From Brevundimonas nasdae (lineage in GTDB: Bacteria; Pseudomonadota; Alphaproteobacteria; Caulobacterales; Caulobacteraceae): a DNA stretch of 64,000 bases. The position numbers and the translations under genes are program-made. Location: positions 1 through 64,000 of the forward strand of contig NZ_JAEPWN010000010.1 of NCBI RefSeq assembly GCF_016654005.1, in the 5' to 3' direction. The notes below the pieces were generated by a model. The model was not told the origin of the DNA. It saw only the letters and a program-made list of their open reading frames with translations, and searched no databases. Positions 9,740 through 17,218 of this stretch are shown here, piece by piece (the first letter of the stretch is position 1; every line of letters starts with the position of its first letter).

Positions 9740-10314
9740 CGGGGCGCCCCCTCGGATGGTTCGAGTATGATGCGAAGTTTGATCATGGCGTTGCGGATGC
9801 GGGATTTGACGGTGCCCAGAGGCAGGTCGAGCCGCCGAGCGATTTCGGAATGAGGGCTGTCCAGGAAGAAGGCGAGGCGCAGAACCTCGACCTGATCGGG
9901 CTTGAGGCGCGACAGGGCGTCGCGAATGCGTTTGGCGTCCTGTGAAGCGGACAGGATGTCGTCCGGTTGCTGCACTTCGGTCTCGGCCAGCTCGATTTCG
10001 GGCGTCGGCAGGGGACGGGCGTCGCGGCGCAGCATGTCGAGCCGGCGGTTGCGGGCTATGGTGAAGATCCAGGTCGCGGCCCGGGCCTTGCGCGCGTCGA
10101 ACAGGTCCGCCTTGCGCCAGACCGTCAGCATGGCGTCTTGGGCGAAGTCCTCTGCGGCGGCAGGGGACGCGCCTGAATTGATCAGCCAGGCCTTCAGGCG
10201 CGGCGCATAATGGCTGAACAGTTGAGCGAAGGCTTCGCGATCCCGCCGCAACGCCACCGCCTCGATCAGGCGGTCATGCGCAAAGGCGTCCGGCGAGGGC
10301 CCGCCCGCGCTCAT
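9736..10314 (-). CDS. rpoE: RpoE-type (ECF11-like) sigma factor paired with ChrR
   Basis: This 192-residue ECF sigma factor has region 2 (FSHYAPRLKAWLINSG, AAEDFAQDAMLTVWRK, TWIFTIARNRRLDMLRR) and region 4 (LSRLKPDQVEVLRLAFFLD, EIARRLDLPLGTVKSRIR). I chose the ATG at 10314, giving MSAGGPSPDAFAHDR. A longer open frame runs back to 10518, but it would cross the promoter region and contains nothing sigma-like. The ATGA overlap with chrR and the ChrR partner place it in the photooxidative-stress group. Likely targets are its own operon and the divergent lipid operon. Confidence 0.92.
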   Translation of the reverse strand: MSAGGPSPDAFAHDRLIEAVALRRDREAFAQLFSHYAPRLKAWLINSGASPAAAEDFAQDAMLTVWRKADLFDARKARAATWIFTIARNRRLDMLRRDARPLPTPEIELAETEVQQPDDILSASQDAKRIRDALSRLKPDQVEVLRLAFFLDSPHSEIARRLDLPLGTVKSRIRNAMIKLRIILEPSEGAPR

Positions 10315-10370
10315 GCGGCGCCGGGTCCTGTCAGACGATTTGAAAGAGGCGGCCTCGACATGCATGCAGC

Positions 10371-10400
10371 CTAATACGCTTCGGCAAAATGTCTGGATCA
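10371..10400 (-). promoter_or_regulatory. RpoE-like promoter of the sigma-chrR operon
   Basis: Read on the minus strand there is a -35 element TGATCC (10400-10395), an 18-nt spacer, and TATTAG (10376-10371), about 57 nt upstream of the sigma-factor start. The Rhodobacter RpoE promoter is described as TGATCC-N18-TAAGTA-like, so the -35 element and spacing match exactly and the -10 approximately. This implies autoregulation. Confidence 0.6.
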
Positions 10401-10404
10401 TTCG

Positions 10405-10434
10405 CAATCCGATTGCGACGCCGCTGCGTAATCC
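10405..10434 (+). promoter_or_regulatory. Possible RpoE-like promoter of the divergent lipid operon
   Basis: CAATCC (10405-10410), an 18-nt spacer and TAATCC (10429-10434) point toward the amine oxidase gene that starts at 10478. Spacing equals that of the divergent promoter, but both hexamers are imperfect. It is a weaker candidate than the minus-strand site. Confidence 0.3.
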
Positions 10435-10477
10435 GATCAGGCCTGCAGCGATTGCGCGGGCGCGTTTCGGAGCCGTC

Positions 10478-11815
10478 ATGTCGCATTCGTCCGCTCGTCC
10501 TTCCGATGGCCCGCTCAAGATCGCCGTGGTCGGATCGGGCGTGGCCGCTCTGTCGTCGGCCTGGTTGCTGTCGCAGCGCCACCGGGTGACGCTCTACGAG
10601 AAGGCGGATCGTCTGGGCGGGCATTCCCATACGGTGACAGCAGGGACGGCGACCGGAGATGTCGCCGTCGACACCGGCTTCATCTGCTTCAACGACGCCA
10701 CCTATCCCAATCTGATCGCACTGTTCGAGCACCTGGGCGTTCCGGCCCGCGCGACCGACATGTCCTTCGCCGTGTCGCTGGACGACGGACGATTTGAATA
10801 CGCCGCCCCCGGTCTGTTCGCCCAGCGCCGCAACGTTCTGCGGCCGCGCTTCTGGTCCATGCTGGGCGAGATCCTGCGCTTCTATCGTGAGGCACCGATT
10901 GATCTGGGCGGGTTGAGCGACCCCAACCTGACGCTGGGCGACTATCTGAAGCGCGAAGGCTTCAGCGCGGCCTTCCGTGACGACCATCTGCTGCCGATGG
11001 CGGCGGCGATCTGGTCCTCGCCAGCCCACACGCTGCTGGACTATCCGGCAGAGGCCTTCATCCGCTTCTGCGGCAACCACGGCCTGCTCAAGCTGATCGG
11101 CCGACCGCTGTGGCGGACGGTTGAGGGTGGAAGTCGGACCTATGTCGAACGGCTGGCCCGGGCCATTGACGACGTACGGCTGAACCACGGCGTGACGGCG
11201 GTGCGGCGCACAGACCAGGGCGTCATGATCCACGACAGCCAGAGCGGCGTCGAGCGCTTCGACCACGTCGTCATCGGCGCCCATGCCGATCAGGCCCTGG
11301 CCATGCTGGACGAGCCGACCGCGCAGGAAAAGGAGGTGCTGGGCACCTTCCGCTATAGCCGCAACCTGACCGTTTTGCACACCGACGCTGGCCTGATGCC
11401 GCGTCGCCGCCGCGCCTGGGCCAGTTGGAACTATATCGGCGCTGACGACGGCCTGTGCGTCACCTACTGGATGAACAAGCTTCAGGGCCTGCCAGGGCAG
11501 GACCTGTTCGTCACCCTGAACCCGCCGCGTCCGCCCAGGCCCGACACCCTGCTGCGCAGCGAGCTCTATGATCATCCCATCTTCAACCCGGTCGCCCTTC
11601 AGGCGCAAAAGCAGCTGTGGAGCCTGCAGGGGCAGGGCGGAGTCTGGTTCTGCGGAGCCCACTTCGGCGCGGGCTTTCATGAGGATGGCCTGCAGTCTGG
11701 TCTCGCCGTGGCCGAGCAACTGGGCGGCGTGCGACGTCCCTGGTCGGTCGAGAACGAGAGCGGCCGCATCCATCTGTCGTCGGCCCCGGCCGCTGTCCTG
11801 GAGAGGGCGGCGTGA
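10478..11815 (+). CDS. FAD-dependent amine-oxidase-family oxidoreductase (lipid-stress cluster)
   Basis: The 445-residue protein opens with a Rossmann FAD site (KIAVVGSGVAALSSAWLLSQ) followed by the adenine-ribose acidic segment YEKADRLGGHSHTV, and ends with a GAHFGAGFHEDGL block typical of NAD(P)-binding Rossmann/amine-oxidase proteins. Members next to DUF1365 and cyclopropane synthase act on membrane fatty acyl chains; in Rhodobacter a relative takes part in furan fatty acid synthesis. I chose the ATG at 10478 because the longer frame has no domain content. It overlaps DUF1365 by 4 nt (GTGA). Exact chemistry is inferred. Confidence 0.88.
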   Translation: MSHSSARPSDGPLKIAVVGSGVAALSSAWLLSQRHRVTLYEKADRLGGHSHTVTAGTATGDVAVDTGFICFNDATYPNLIALFEHLGVPARATDMSFAVSLDDGRFEYAAPGLFAQRRNVLRPRFWSMLGEILRFYREAPIDLGGLSDPNLTLGDYLKREGFSAAFRDDHLLPMAAAIWSSPAHTLLDYPAEAFIRFCGNHGLLKLIGRPLWRTVEGGSRTYVERLARAIDDVRLNHGVTAVRRTDQGVMIHDSQSGVERFDHVVIGAHADQALAMLDEPTAQEKEVLGTFRYSRNLTVLHTDAGLMPRRRRAWASWNYIGADDGLCVTYWMNKLQGLPGQDLFVTLNPPRPPRPDTLLRSELYDHPIFNPVALQAQKQLWSLQGQGGVWFCGAHFGAGFHEDGLQSGLAVAEQLGGVRRPWSVENESGRIHLSSAPAAVLERAA

Positions 11816-12615
11816 CCCAGGCCTCCGCCCTCTATCGCGGAGACGTCATGCATCGGCGGCTGCGGCCAAGGGCGCATCGGTTGCACTATCGCGTCTTCTG
11901 GCTGCTGCTGGATCTGGCGGAGATCGACGAACTGGACCGCAGCCTGCGCTGGTTCTCGCGCAACCGTTTCAACCTGCTGTCCTTTCACGATCGAGATCAC
12001 GGCGATGGCTCCGGCGCGGCGTTGCGCCCCCAGATCGAGGCCTTCCTCGGGCGTGCGGGGATCGACATCGGCAAAGGGGCGGTGCGCCTGCTGACCATGC
12101 CGCGCGTGCTAGGCTACGTGTTCAATCCGATCAGCCTCTACTACTGCCATCAGGTCGACGGTCGGCTGAAGGCCATGGTCTATGAGGTGACCAGCACCTT
12201 TGGCGTGCGCCACGCCTATGTCATTCCCGTGGCGGAAGAAGACCAGGCGGCGGGTCTCATCCGTCAGGGCGCTGCCAAGGCCCTATATGTCTCGCCCTTC
12301 ATGGGGATGGAGATGGATTACGTCTTTCGCGGTCACGCGCCAGGCCTCCGGCTGGACATGACCATCGACGGTGTGGACGCCGAGGGGCTTTTGATCACCG
12401 CCGCCATGTCTGGCGAGCGTCGCCCGCTAGATGACAGGAGCTTATTGTCAACCGTGTTGGCTTTGCCGTTGATGACCGTCAAGGTCGTGGCCGCCATTCA
12501 TTGGGAGGCTCTGAAGCTCTGGCTCAAGGGGGTTCGTCTGACGCGCCAGCCTCCGCCGGCCTGCGAGCCAGTCACAATCCAGCGGCGGGCTCGAGACAGC
12601 CGTCTCGCGCGTTGA
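11812..12615 (+). CDS. DUF1365 protein
   Basis: This 267-residue protein has the DUF1365 hallmarks: ALYRGDVMHRRLRPRAHRLH at the N-terminus, RVLGYVFNPISLYYCH near residue 105, and SPFMGMEMDYVFR near 165. The family is usually co-transcribed with an FAD oxidoreductase and a cyclopropane/fatty-acid methyltransferase, as here, and has no settled activity. A GTG start overlaps the previous stop codon. I expect it to act with its neighbours on phospholipid acyl chains. Confidence 0.9.
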   Translation: MTQASALYRGDVMHRRLRPRAHRLHYRVFWLLLDLAEIDELDRSLRWFSRNRFNLLSFHDRDHGDGSGAALRPQIEAFLGRAGIDIGKGAVRLLTMPRVLGYVFNPISLYYCHQVDGRLKAMVYEVTSTFGVRHAYVIPVAEEDQAAGLIRQGAAKALYVSPFMGMEMDYVFRGHAPGLRLDMTIDGVDAEGLLITAAMSGERRPLDDRSLLSTVLALPLMTVKVVAAIHWEALKLWLKGVRLTRQPPPACEPVTIQRRARDSRLAR

Positions 12616-12653
12616 ACATCCGCTGTTCCCCAAGCACAAGGTCGCCCGACGAC

Positions 12654-13877
12654 ATGACCACCACCTTCTATGGCGAGCGAAACGACAAGCGGACTGCGTC
12701 TCCGGTTTTGGGTCTGCTTGTGCGCCTTCTGTCCAGCAACTGGACCTGGGGACGGCTCACCCTCGTTCTGCCGGATGGCGACCGCCATCAGTTGACCGGC
12801 CGGACATCGGGCCACGCCGCCGTCCTGACGATCCGTGATCCTCGTTGCGCCGCCCGTGTGTTGAAAAGCGGGGATATCGGTTTTGCGGAAGGCTATATGG
12901 CCGGCGAATGGGATACACCTGACCTGGCGGTCTTGCTGGAGACCTTAGTCAACAACTACGACCATATTCGACGCCTGTTCGATGGCAATCCCCTGATGAA
13001 GCTGGTCAACGGGATCGGGCATCGACTGAATCGTAACAGCCGCCGTGGATCGCGCCGCAATATCCATGCCCACTATGACCTGGGCAACACCTTCTATGGC
13101 GCATGGCTGGACCCTTCGATGACCTATTCCTCGGCGCGTTTCGAGGCGCCGGGACAGCCGTTGCTGGACGCCCAGCGCGCCAAGTACGCCGCTCTGGCGC
13201 GGATGATGGACCTGCAGCCGGGACATAGCGTGCTGGAGATCGGCTGCGGCTGGGGTGGCTTTGCCGAATTCGCCGCGCGAGAGGTCGGGGCCGTGGTCAC
13301 GGGGGTCACCATCTCTCGCGAACAGCACGACTACGCGCGTCGCCGCCTTTTCGAGGCTGGCTTGGCCGAGCGGGCGGACATTCGCCTGGTCGACTATCGC
13401 GACGTTCAGGGCCGGTTCGACCGTGTCGCCTCCATCGAGATGTTCGAGGCGGTCGGGCGCGAATACTGGCTGACCTATTTCCAAAAGGTCCACGATGTTC
13501 TGAAGCCCGGCGGACGCGTGGGTCTTCAGGTCATCACCATCCAGGACGACCTGTTCGAGGAGTACGACGCCCGCACAGACTTCATTCAGAAGTACGTCTT
13601 TCCCGGCGGCAGCCTGCCGTCTGAGGCGAGGCTGGCGCCCGTGCTGGCGCAGGTTGGCCTCAGCGAGACCAGCGTCGAGCGTTTCGGCGGCGACTACGCC
13701 GAAACCTTGGCCGAATGGGCGCGACGCTTTGATGATGCCTGGACCGACATCGCCCGAAGGAATGCAGGGTTCGATGAGCGCTTTCGCCGTCTGTGGCGCT
13801 TCTATCTCGCCTATTGCGAGGCCGGCTTCCGGTCGGGCCGGACCGATGTGATCCAGATGAGCCTGAGCCGCGACTAG
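12654..13877 (+). CDS. cfa: Cyclopropane-fatty-acyl-phospholipid synthase family methyltransferase
   Basis: The 407-residue protein contains the CFA synthase core. This includes a family N-terminal domain, [18 protein letters not shown], the S-adenosylmethionine loop [15 protein letters not shown] (about residues 195-209), [11 protein letters not shown], and a C-terminal acyl-binding helix region. It transfers methylene or methyl from SAM to an unsaturated acyl chain of membrane phospholipid. With the upstream FAD enzyme and DUF1365 it forms the lipid arm of the RpoE-ChrR response; a furan-fatty-acid methyltransferase role is an alternative to cyclopropanation. The TAG stop lies inside the CTAG duplication made by the adjacent IS remnant, and the reading frame is undamaged. 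Confidence 0.92.
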   Translation: MTTTFYGERNDKRTASPVLGLLVRLLSSNWTWGRLTLVLPDGDRHQLTGRTSGHAAVLTIRDPRCAARVLKSGDIGFAEGYMAGEWDTPDLAVLLETLVNNYDHIRRLFDGNPLMKLVNGIGHRLNRNSRRGSRRNIHAHYDLGNTFYGAWLDPSMTYSSARFEAPGQPLLDAQRAKYAALARMMDLQPGHSVLEIGCGWGGFAEFAAREVGAVVTGVTISREQHDYARRRLFEAGLAERADIRLVDYRDVQGRFDRVASIEMFEAVGREYWLTYFQKVHDVLKPGGRVGLQVITIQDDLFEEYDARTDFIQKYVFPGGSLPSEARLAPVLAQVGLSETSVERFGGDYAETLAEWARRFDDAWTDIARRNAGFDERFRRLWRFYLAYCEAGFRSGRTDVIQMSLSRD

Positions 13878-14215
13878 GGCCAATCGACATTCAGATTCAC
13901 GCGCGATCGGATGCGTGATTCATAGGTCTCCGCCTTGTCGGAGATTTGTGATGGGCGTGAAGCGTTACGAGTTGAACGAGGCGCAGTGGGTCCGGATCGC
14001 GCCTTTGCTTCCGGTCAAGGCGTCGGACCCGGGTCGAACGGGCTCGGACAACCGGCTGTTCGTGAACGGCGTGCTCTGGGTGCTGAGGTCCGGAGCGCAT
14101 TGGCAGGACCTTCCTGAGCGCTTCGCCACGCGGTTCGACCGACTGGCCAACCAGTGCCTCGCCTTCATCCACATCGCCGCAGCCATAATCTGGATGGGAT
14201 GAATGTCGATTTGTC
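13878..14215. mobile_element. IS5-family (IS427-like) deletion derivative with matched ends and CTAG target duplication
   Basis: The element is 338 bp. Its left end (13878-13893) and the reverse complement of its right end (14200-14215) share AATCGACATTCA perfectly and 14 of 16 outer bases. It is flanked by direct CTAG copies at 13874-13877 and 14216-14219. Inside are only the start and the tail of a transposase gene, so it is non-autonomous and MITE-like. It sits exactly at the cfa stop codon. Confidence 0.8.
13951..14202 (+). pseudogene. IS5-family transposase remnant (N-terminus joined to C-terminal tail)
   Basis: The frame begins [20 protein letters not shown] and continues with [19 protein letters not shown], the standard N-terminus of IS5/IS427 transposases. 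It then passes directly to [18 protein letters not shown], which matches the extreme C-terminal helix of the same family. The DDE catalytic core (normally about 150 residues) is missing, so this is an internal deletion product with no activity of its own. Confidence 0.8.
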
Positions 14216-14306
14216 CTAGTCGAAGCTCCCGTCCAGAACATGACGGGGCCAGGTTGGAGGTGAGGGGCGCTATATAGGCGAGACCTGTCTCAAAGGCGAC
14301 GATGTG

Positions 14307-14879
14307 CTACGCGGGACGCGCCATCCACTCGGATCGGAGGAGGGCGTAGATGAACTCATCGCCCCAGACGCCGTCGAAGCAATCGTTCTGGATCAGGTGC
14401 GCCTCGCGCCGAAACCCGAGGCGCTGCATCAAGGCGACTGAGCCAGCGTTCGCCGCGTCGAGGCGGGCGAAGATCCGATGCAGCCCGCCCTGTTCAAACC
14501 CCACGCGCACCAGGGCCTCTACCGCCTCGATGGCATAACCGGGTCCGGCCCAGGCGGGGTTGAAGATGTAGCCGACTTCTCCCTGAGCGGCCGATTGATT
14601 GGCTAGCTTGAGCAGAACTTCGCCGATCATTTCGTCTTTGCCCGTCAATGTGACGGCTAGGCGGAAGACGTCTCCATCTTGGGCGAATTTCGGCTGTGCA
14701 GCGTCCATGAACTGGGCTTCAAGCGCCTGGTTCTGCGGCGGCGCCGCGTAGAGGAAGCGATAGACATCCGCGCGGCCGTGATAGGCGGCGTAGGCGGGGA
14801 AGTCGGCGGCTCTGATCGGTCTAAGGGTCAGGCGGTCAGTGACCAGAGGGAAGTAATCTAGGCTAGGCATTGCCGCCAT
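14307..14879 (-). CDS. GNAT-family N-acetyltransferase (RimJ/RimL-like)
   Basis: The 190-residue protein fits the RimJ-like acetyltransferase fold. LVTDRLTLRPIRAADFPAYA opens it, GEVLLKLANQSAAQGEVGYI is the central strand region, NPAWAGPGYAIEAVEALVRV carries the acetyl-CoA pyrophosphate site in variant form, and MQRLGFRREA ends the core. It acetylates an amino group, on a ribosomal protein, an antibiotic or a small molecule; the substrate cannot be told. The true start is uncertain (ATG at 14879 or 14870); codons further upstream lack similarity to the family. It stands alone between the IS remnant and the GGT region. Confidence 0.8.
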   Translation of the reverse strand: MAAMPSLDYFPLVTDRLTLRPIRAADFPAYAAYHGRADVYRFLYAAPPQNQALEAQFMDAAQPKFAQDGDVFRLAVTLTGKDEMIGEVLLKLANQSAAQGEVGYIFNPAWAGPGYAIEAVEALVRVGFEQGGLHRIFARLDAANAGSVALMQRLGFRREAHLIQNDCFDGVWGDEFIYALLRSEWMARPA

Positions 14880-15024
14880 CTGGTCATCGCCACGGCCTGT
14901 GTCCATGCTCAGCGCCGGCGCTTGTTGTCGCAGGCGGCGGGCTGGGTTCCGCCATTCACCCGCCGTCCTAGAGGTCTGTTGAGTCCCTTTATTTGAGCTG
15001 TTCGTCCAAATTGACGGCCCTGCA

Positions 15025-15055
15025 TGCATCCATCAGTTGAAACGATTTGGATGCA
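15025..15055. promoter_or_regulatory. Inverted repeat upstream of the first GGT gene
   Basis: TGCATCCA (15025-15032) and TGGATGCA (15048-15055) form perfect 8-bp arms separated by 15 nt, about 90 nt before the GGT start. It could be an operator or an mRNA hairpin. There is no T-tract behind it, so a terminator is less likely. Confidence 0.35.
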
Positions 15056-15141
15056 AGATCATGAAATCGTAGGGCTTGTTGATATTGCTCAGGCGGTGTG
15101 TGATGCCTTGGCGGGGCGCATTCAGCGACGTGGGGGATGTC

Positions 15142-17034
15142 ATGAAAGCTAGGTCTTCATCCGGCGTGAGCCGTAGATTCCTGGGCAATCTGCTGGGTGG
15201 CGCCAGCCTGGCGGCCTTTGTGTCCGGGCAGGCTTCTGCATCCCCGATTCAGACAACGGTGCGCACGACAGACCCGGCTCTGGTGGAGCCCACGCGCCTG
15301 GTCAGCAAGGAAACCCTGCGGCCCGAGATACTGGGCACGACCGGGATCGTGGCGGCGGGGCGTCACTATGCCGTGGCGGCAGGTACGCGGATCCTGCAGG
15401 CGGGCGGCAATGCTTTCGATGCGGGCGTAGCGGCCGTGTTCGCGGCTGCGGTGACGGAGATCTCGCATTTCGGTCTGGGGGGAGAAGCCCCGGCCATCGT
15501 CTATTCCGCGTCCGATCAGACCGTTAAGGTCATCAGCGGTCAGGGACCGGCGCCCAAGGCGGCGACGCCGGACTATTTCCGCCCGGCTGGCGTCATACCG
15601 GGCAATGGGCCGAATGGCGGAACCGTGCCCGCTGTTGTCGACGCCATGGCGCTGACGCTGGCGCGCTATGGCACGATGAGCCTTGAGGCCGTGCTTCAGC
15701 CCGCGATTGAGCTGGCCGATGGTTTCCCCATGTACGGGATGCTGCGCGACGTTCTGGCCAGCCAGCAAAGGTCAAGCAGCCGCTGGGCCGGATCGCGCCG
15801 CGCCTATTATCCCGAAGGCCGGATCCCGGATGTCGGCGAAGTCTTCAAGCAGCCCGACCTGGCGCGCACCCTGAGGGCGCTGGCGACGGGGGAGCGAGAA
15901 GCCCTGTCGCGCGGTCTGGGGCGTGACGCGGCCATCGCCGCCGGGCGCGACGTCTTCTACAAAGGGGACATCGCACGTCGCATCGCGGCCTCGGTTCAGG
16001 CGGATGGCGGCCTGCTGTCCTATGAGGATCTGGCCGGTTACAGCGGCCGGATCGAGGAGCCCAAGACAACCCGCTTCTATGGCTACGACGTCTATAAATG
16101 CGGGTTCTGGAGCCAGGGGCCGGCCCTGCTGATGGCGCTGAACATCCTGCAGGCGCGCGACATCAAACAATACCCCAACCTGTCCGATCCGTATCTGCAT
16201 ACGGTGACGGAGGCGATCAAACTGGCCTTTGACGACCGCAACGCCTATTTCGGCGACCCGCTGTTTGCCTCGGTGCCAGAGGCGGGTCTGCTGTCGCCGG
16301 CCTATGCCGGATCGCGCGCGGCCCAGATCGGCGAGACGGCGTCGCGCGTCCACAATATCGGCGACCCTTACGCCTTCCAGCGCGGTCCGGCGCGAAAGCC
16401 GCCCCGTTTTACGCCCCACGAACTGACCGCCACCCCGACGCCCACCGCCGACACCACCGCCATCGAAGTGGTCGACAGGCAGGGCAATCTGTTCAGCTGC
16501 ACCCCCAGTTCCGGCTGGCTGCTGGGCGGCGCCTATGTGGCGGGCGATACGGGCGTGCCGCTCAGCAACCGCATGTCGGTCTTTGATCTGGATGCCGACA
16601 GTCCCAATGTTCTGGTCGGCGGAAAGCGACCGCGCACCACCCTGACGCCGACCATCGTGCTGAAGGACGGCAAACCCTTCCTGGCGGTCGGCACACCGGG
16701 CGGAGACAATCAGGATCAGCAGATTCTGGTGGTGCTGCTGAACATCCTCGTCCACGGCCTGCCCATCCAGCAGGCCATCGAGGCCCCGCGCATCAACTCG
16801 GAGCATTTCCATAGTTCGTTCGCCATCAAGCGCGCGCGCCCTGGTCTGCTGGAGGTCGAGGATCGCGTGACGCCAGAGGTGCGCGCGGCCCTGGCGGCGC
16901 GCGGACATGAACTGAATGTCGTCGGTCCCTATGCGGTCTCCACCGGCATTGTTGCTGCAGGTGTCGATCCCGTCCACGGCACGTTGAGGGGCGGGGCCGA
17001 CGTCAGAAGAGAACGCTACGTCTTCGGCTGGTGA
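15142..17034 (+). CDS. Gamma-glutamyltransferase-family Ntn hydrolase, Tat-exported (first copy)
   Basis: The 630-residue protein starts MKARSSSGVSRRFLGNLL, a twin-arginine signal, after GGGGGA at suitable spacing. It has the GGT fold: an alpha subunit with GTRILQAGGNAFDAGVAA, an autocleavage/nucleophile region TADTTAIEVVD (the threonine is about residue 456), and a beta subunit with VGTPGGDNQDQQ. The position that carries the gamma-glutamyl-carboxylate-binding Arg in classic enzymes (RE.AP or GRAP) reads SGQGPAPK, without Arg, and the NNxMDDF region reads SNRMSVFD. It is therefore a GGT-fold periplasmic amidase or acylase whose substrate may not be glutathione. It precedes a TonB-dependent receptor. 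Confidence 0.88.
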   Translation: MKARSSSGVSRRFLGNLLGGASLAAFVSGQASASPIQTTVRTTDPALVEPTRLVSKETLRPEILGTTGIVAAGRHYAVAAGTRILQAGGNAFDAGVAAVFAAAVTEISHFGLGGEAPAIVYSASDQTVKVISGQGPAPKAATPDYFRPAGVIPGNGPNGGTVPAVVDAMALTLARYGTMSLEAVLQPAIELADGFPMYGMLRDVLASQQRSSSRWAGSRRAYYPEGRIPDVGEVFKQPDLARTLRALATGEREALSRGLGRDAAIAAGRDVFYKGDIARRIAASVQADGGLLSYEDLAGYSGRIEEPKTTRFYGYDVYKCGFWSQGPALLMALNILQARDIKQYPNLSDPYLHTVTEAIKLAFDDRNAYFGDPLFASVPEAGLLSPAYAGSRAAQIGETASRVHNIGDPYAFQRGPARKPPRFTPHELTATPTPTADTTAIEVVDRQGNLFSCTPSSGWLLGGAYVAGDTGVPLSNRMSVFDLDADSPNVLVGGKRPRTTLTPTIVLKDGKPFLAVGTPGGDNQDQQILVVLLNILVHGLPIQQAIEAPRINSEHFHSSFAIKRARPGLLEVEDRVTPEVRAALAARGHELNVVGPYAVSTGIVAAGVDPVHGTLRGGADVRRERYVFGW

Positions 17035-17104
17035 TTGGCCATCATCGGGCCGGTTTTCGATGCGGATTTTGTCGATCAGGATCGTGACGGAGGGCCGTTT
17101 TGTG

Positions 17105-17139
17105 CCGTAATGAGCACGTTCTCGCGTGTAACGTTACGG
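17105..17139. promoter_or_regulatory. Palindromic region in the AT-rich leader of the first receptor
   Basis: The leader between the GGT and the receptor contains CCGTAA (17105-17110) and TTACGG (17134-17139) as inverted arms, plus the perfect palindrome GTAACGTTAC (17128-17137), followed by an AT-rich run to about 17165. It looks like a promoter/operator zone for the receptor. No regulator can be assigned. Confidence 0.35.
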
Positions 17140-17218
17140 AACAAAAATAACATATAAATAACAAGACACTTCAGGTTGCTTCGATGTTTCTCTCTGTTTG
17201 TTTAACGGGGGTGCATCA

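Noticed and set aside
10315-10518. Upstream extension of the RpoE-type sigma factor to 10518
   Set aside because: The extra 68 residues are not sigma-like and would cover the candidate promoter and overlap the divergent gene's start.
10331-11773. Long minus-strand frame antisense to the FAD oxidoreductase
   Set aside because: No motif, no ribosome-binding site, and it lies fully inside a confident gene.
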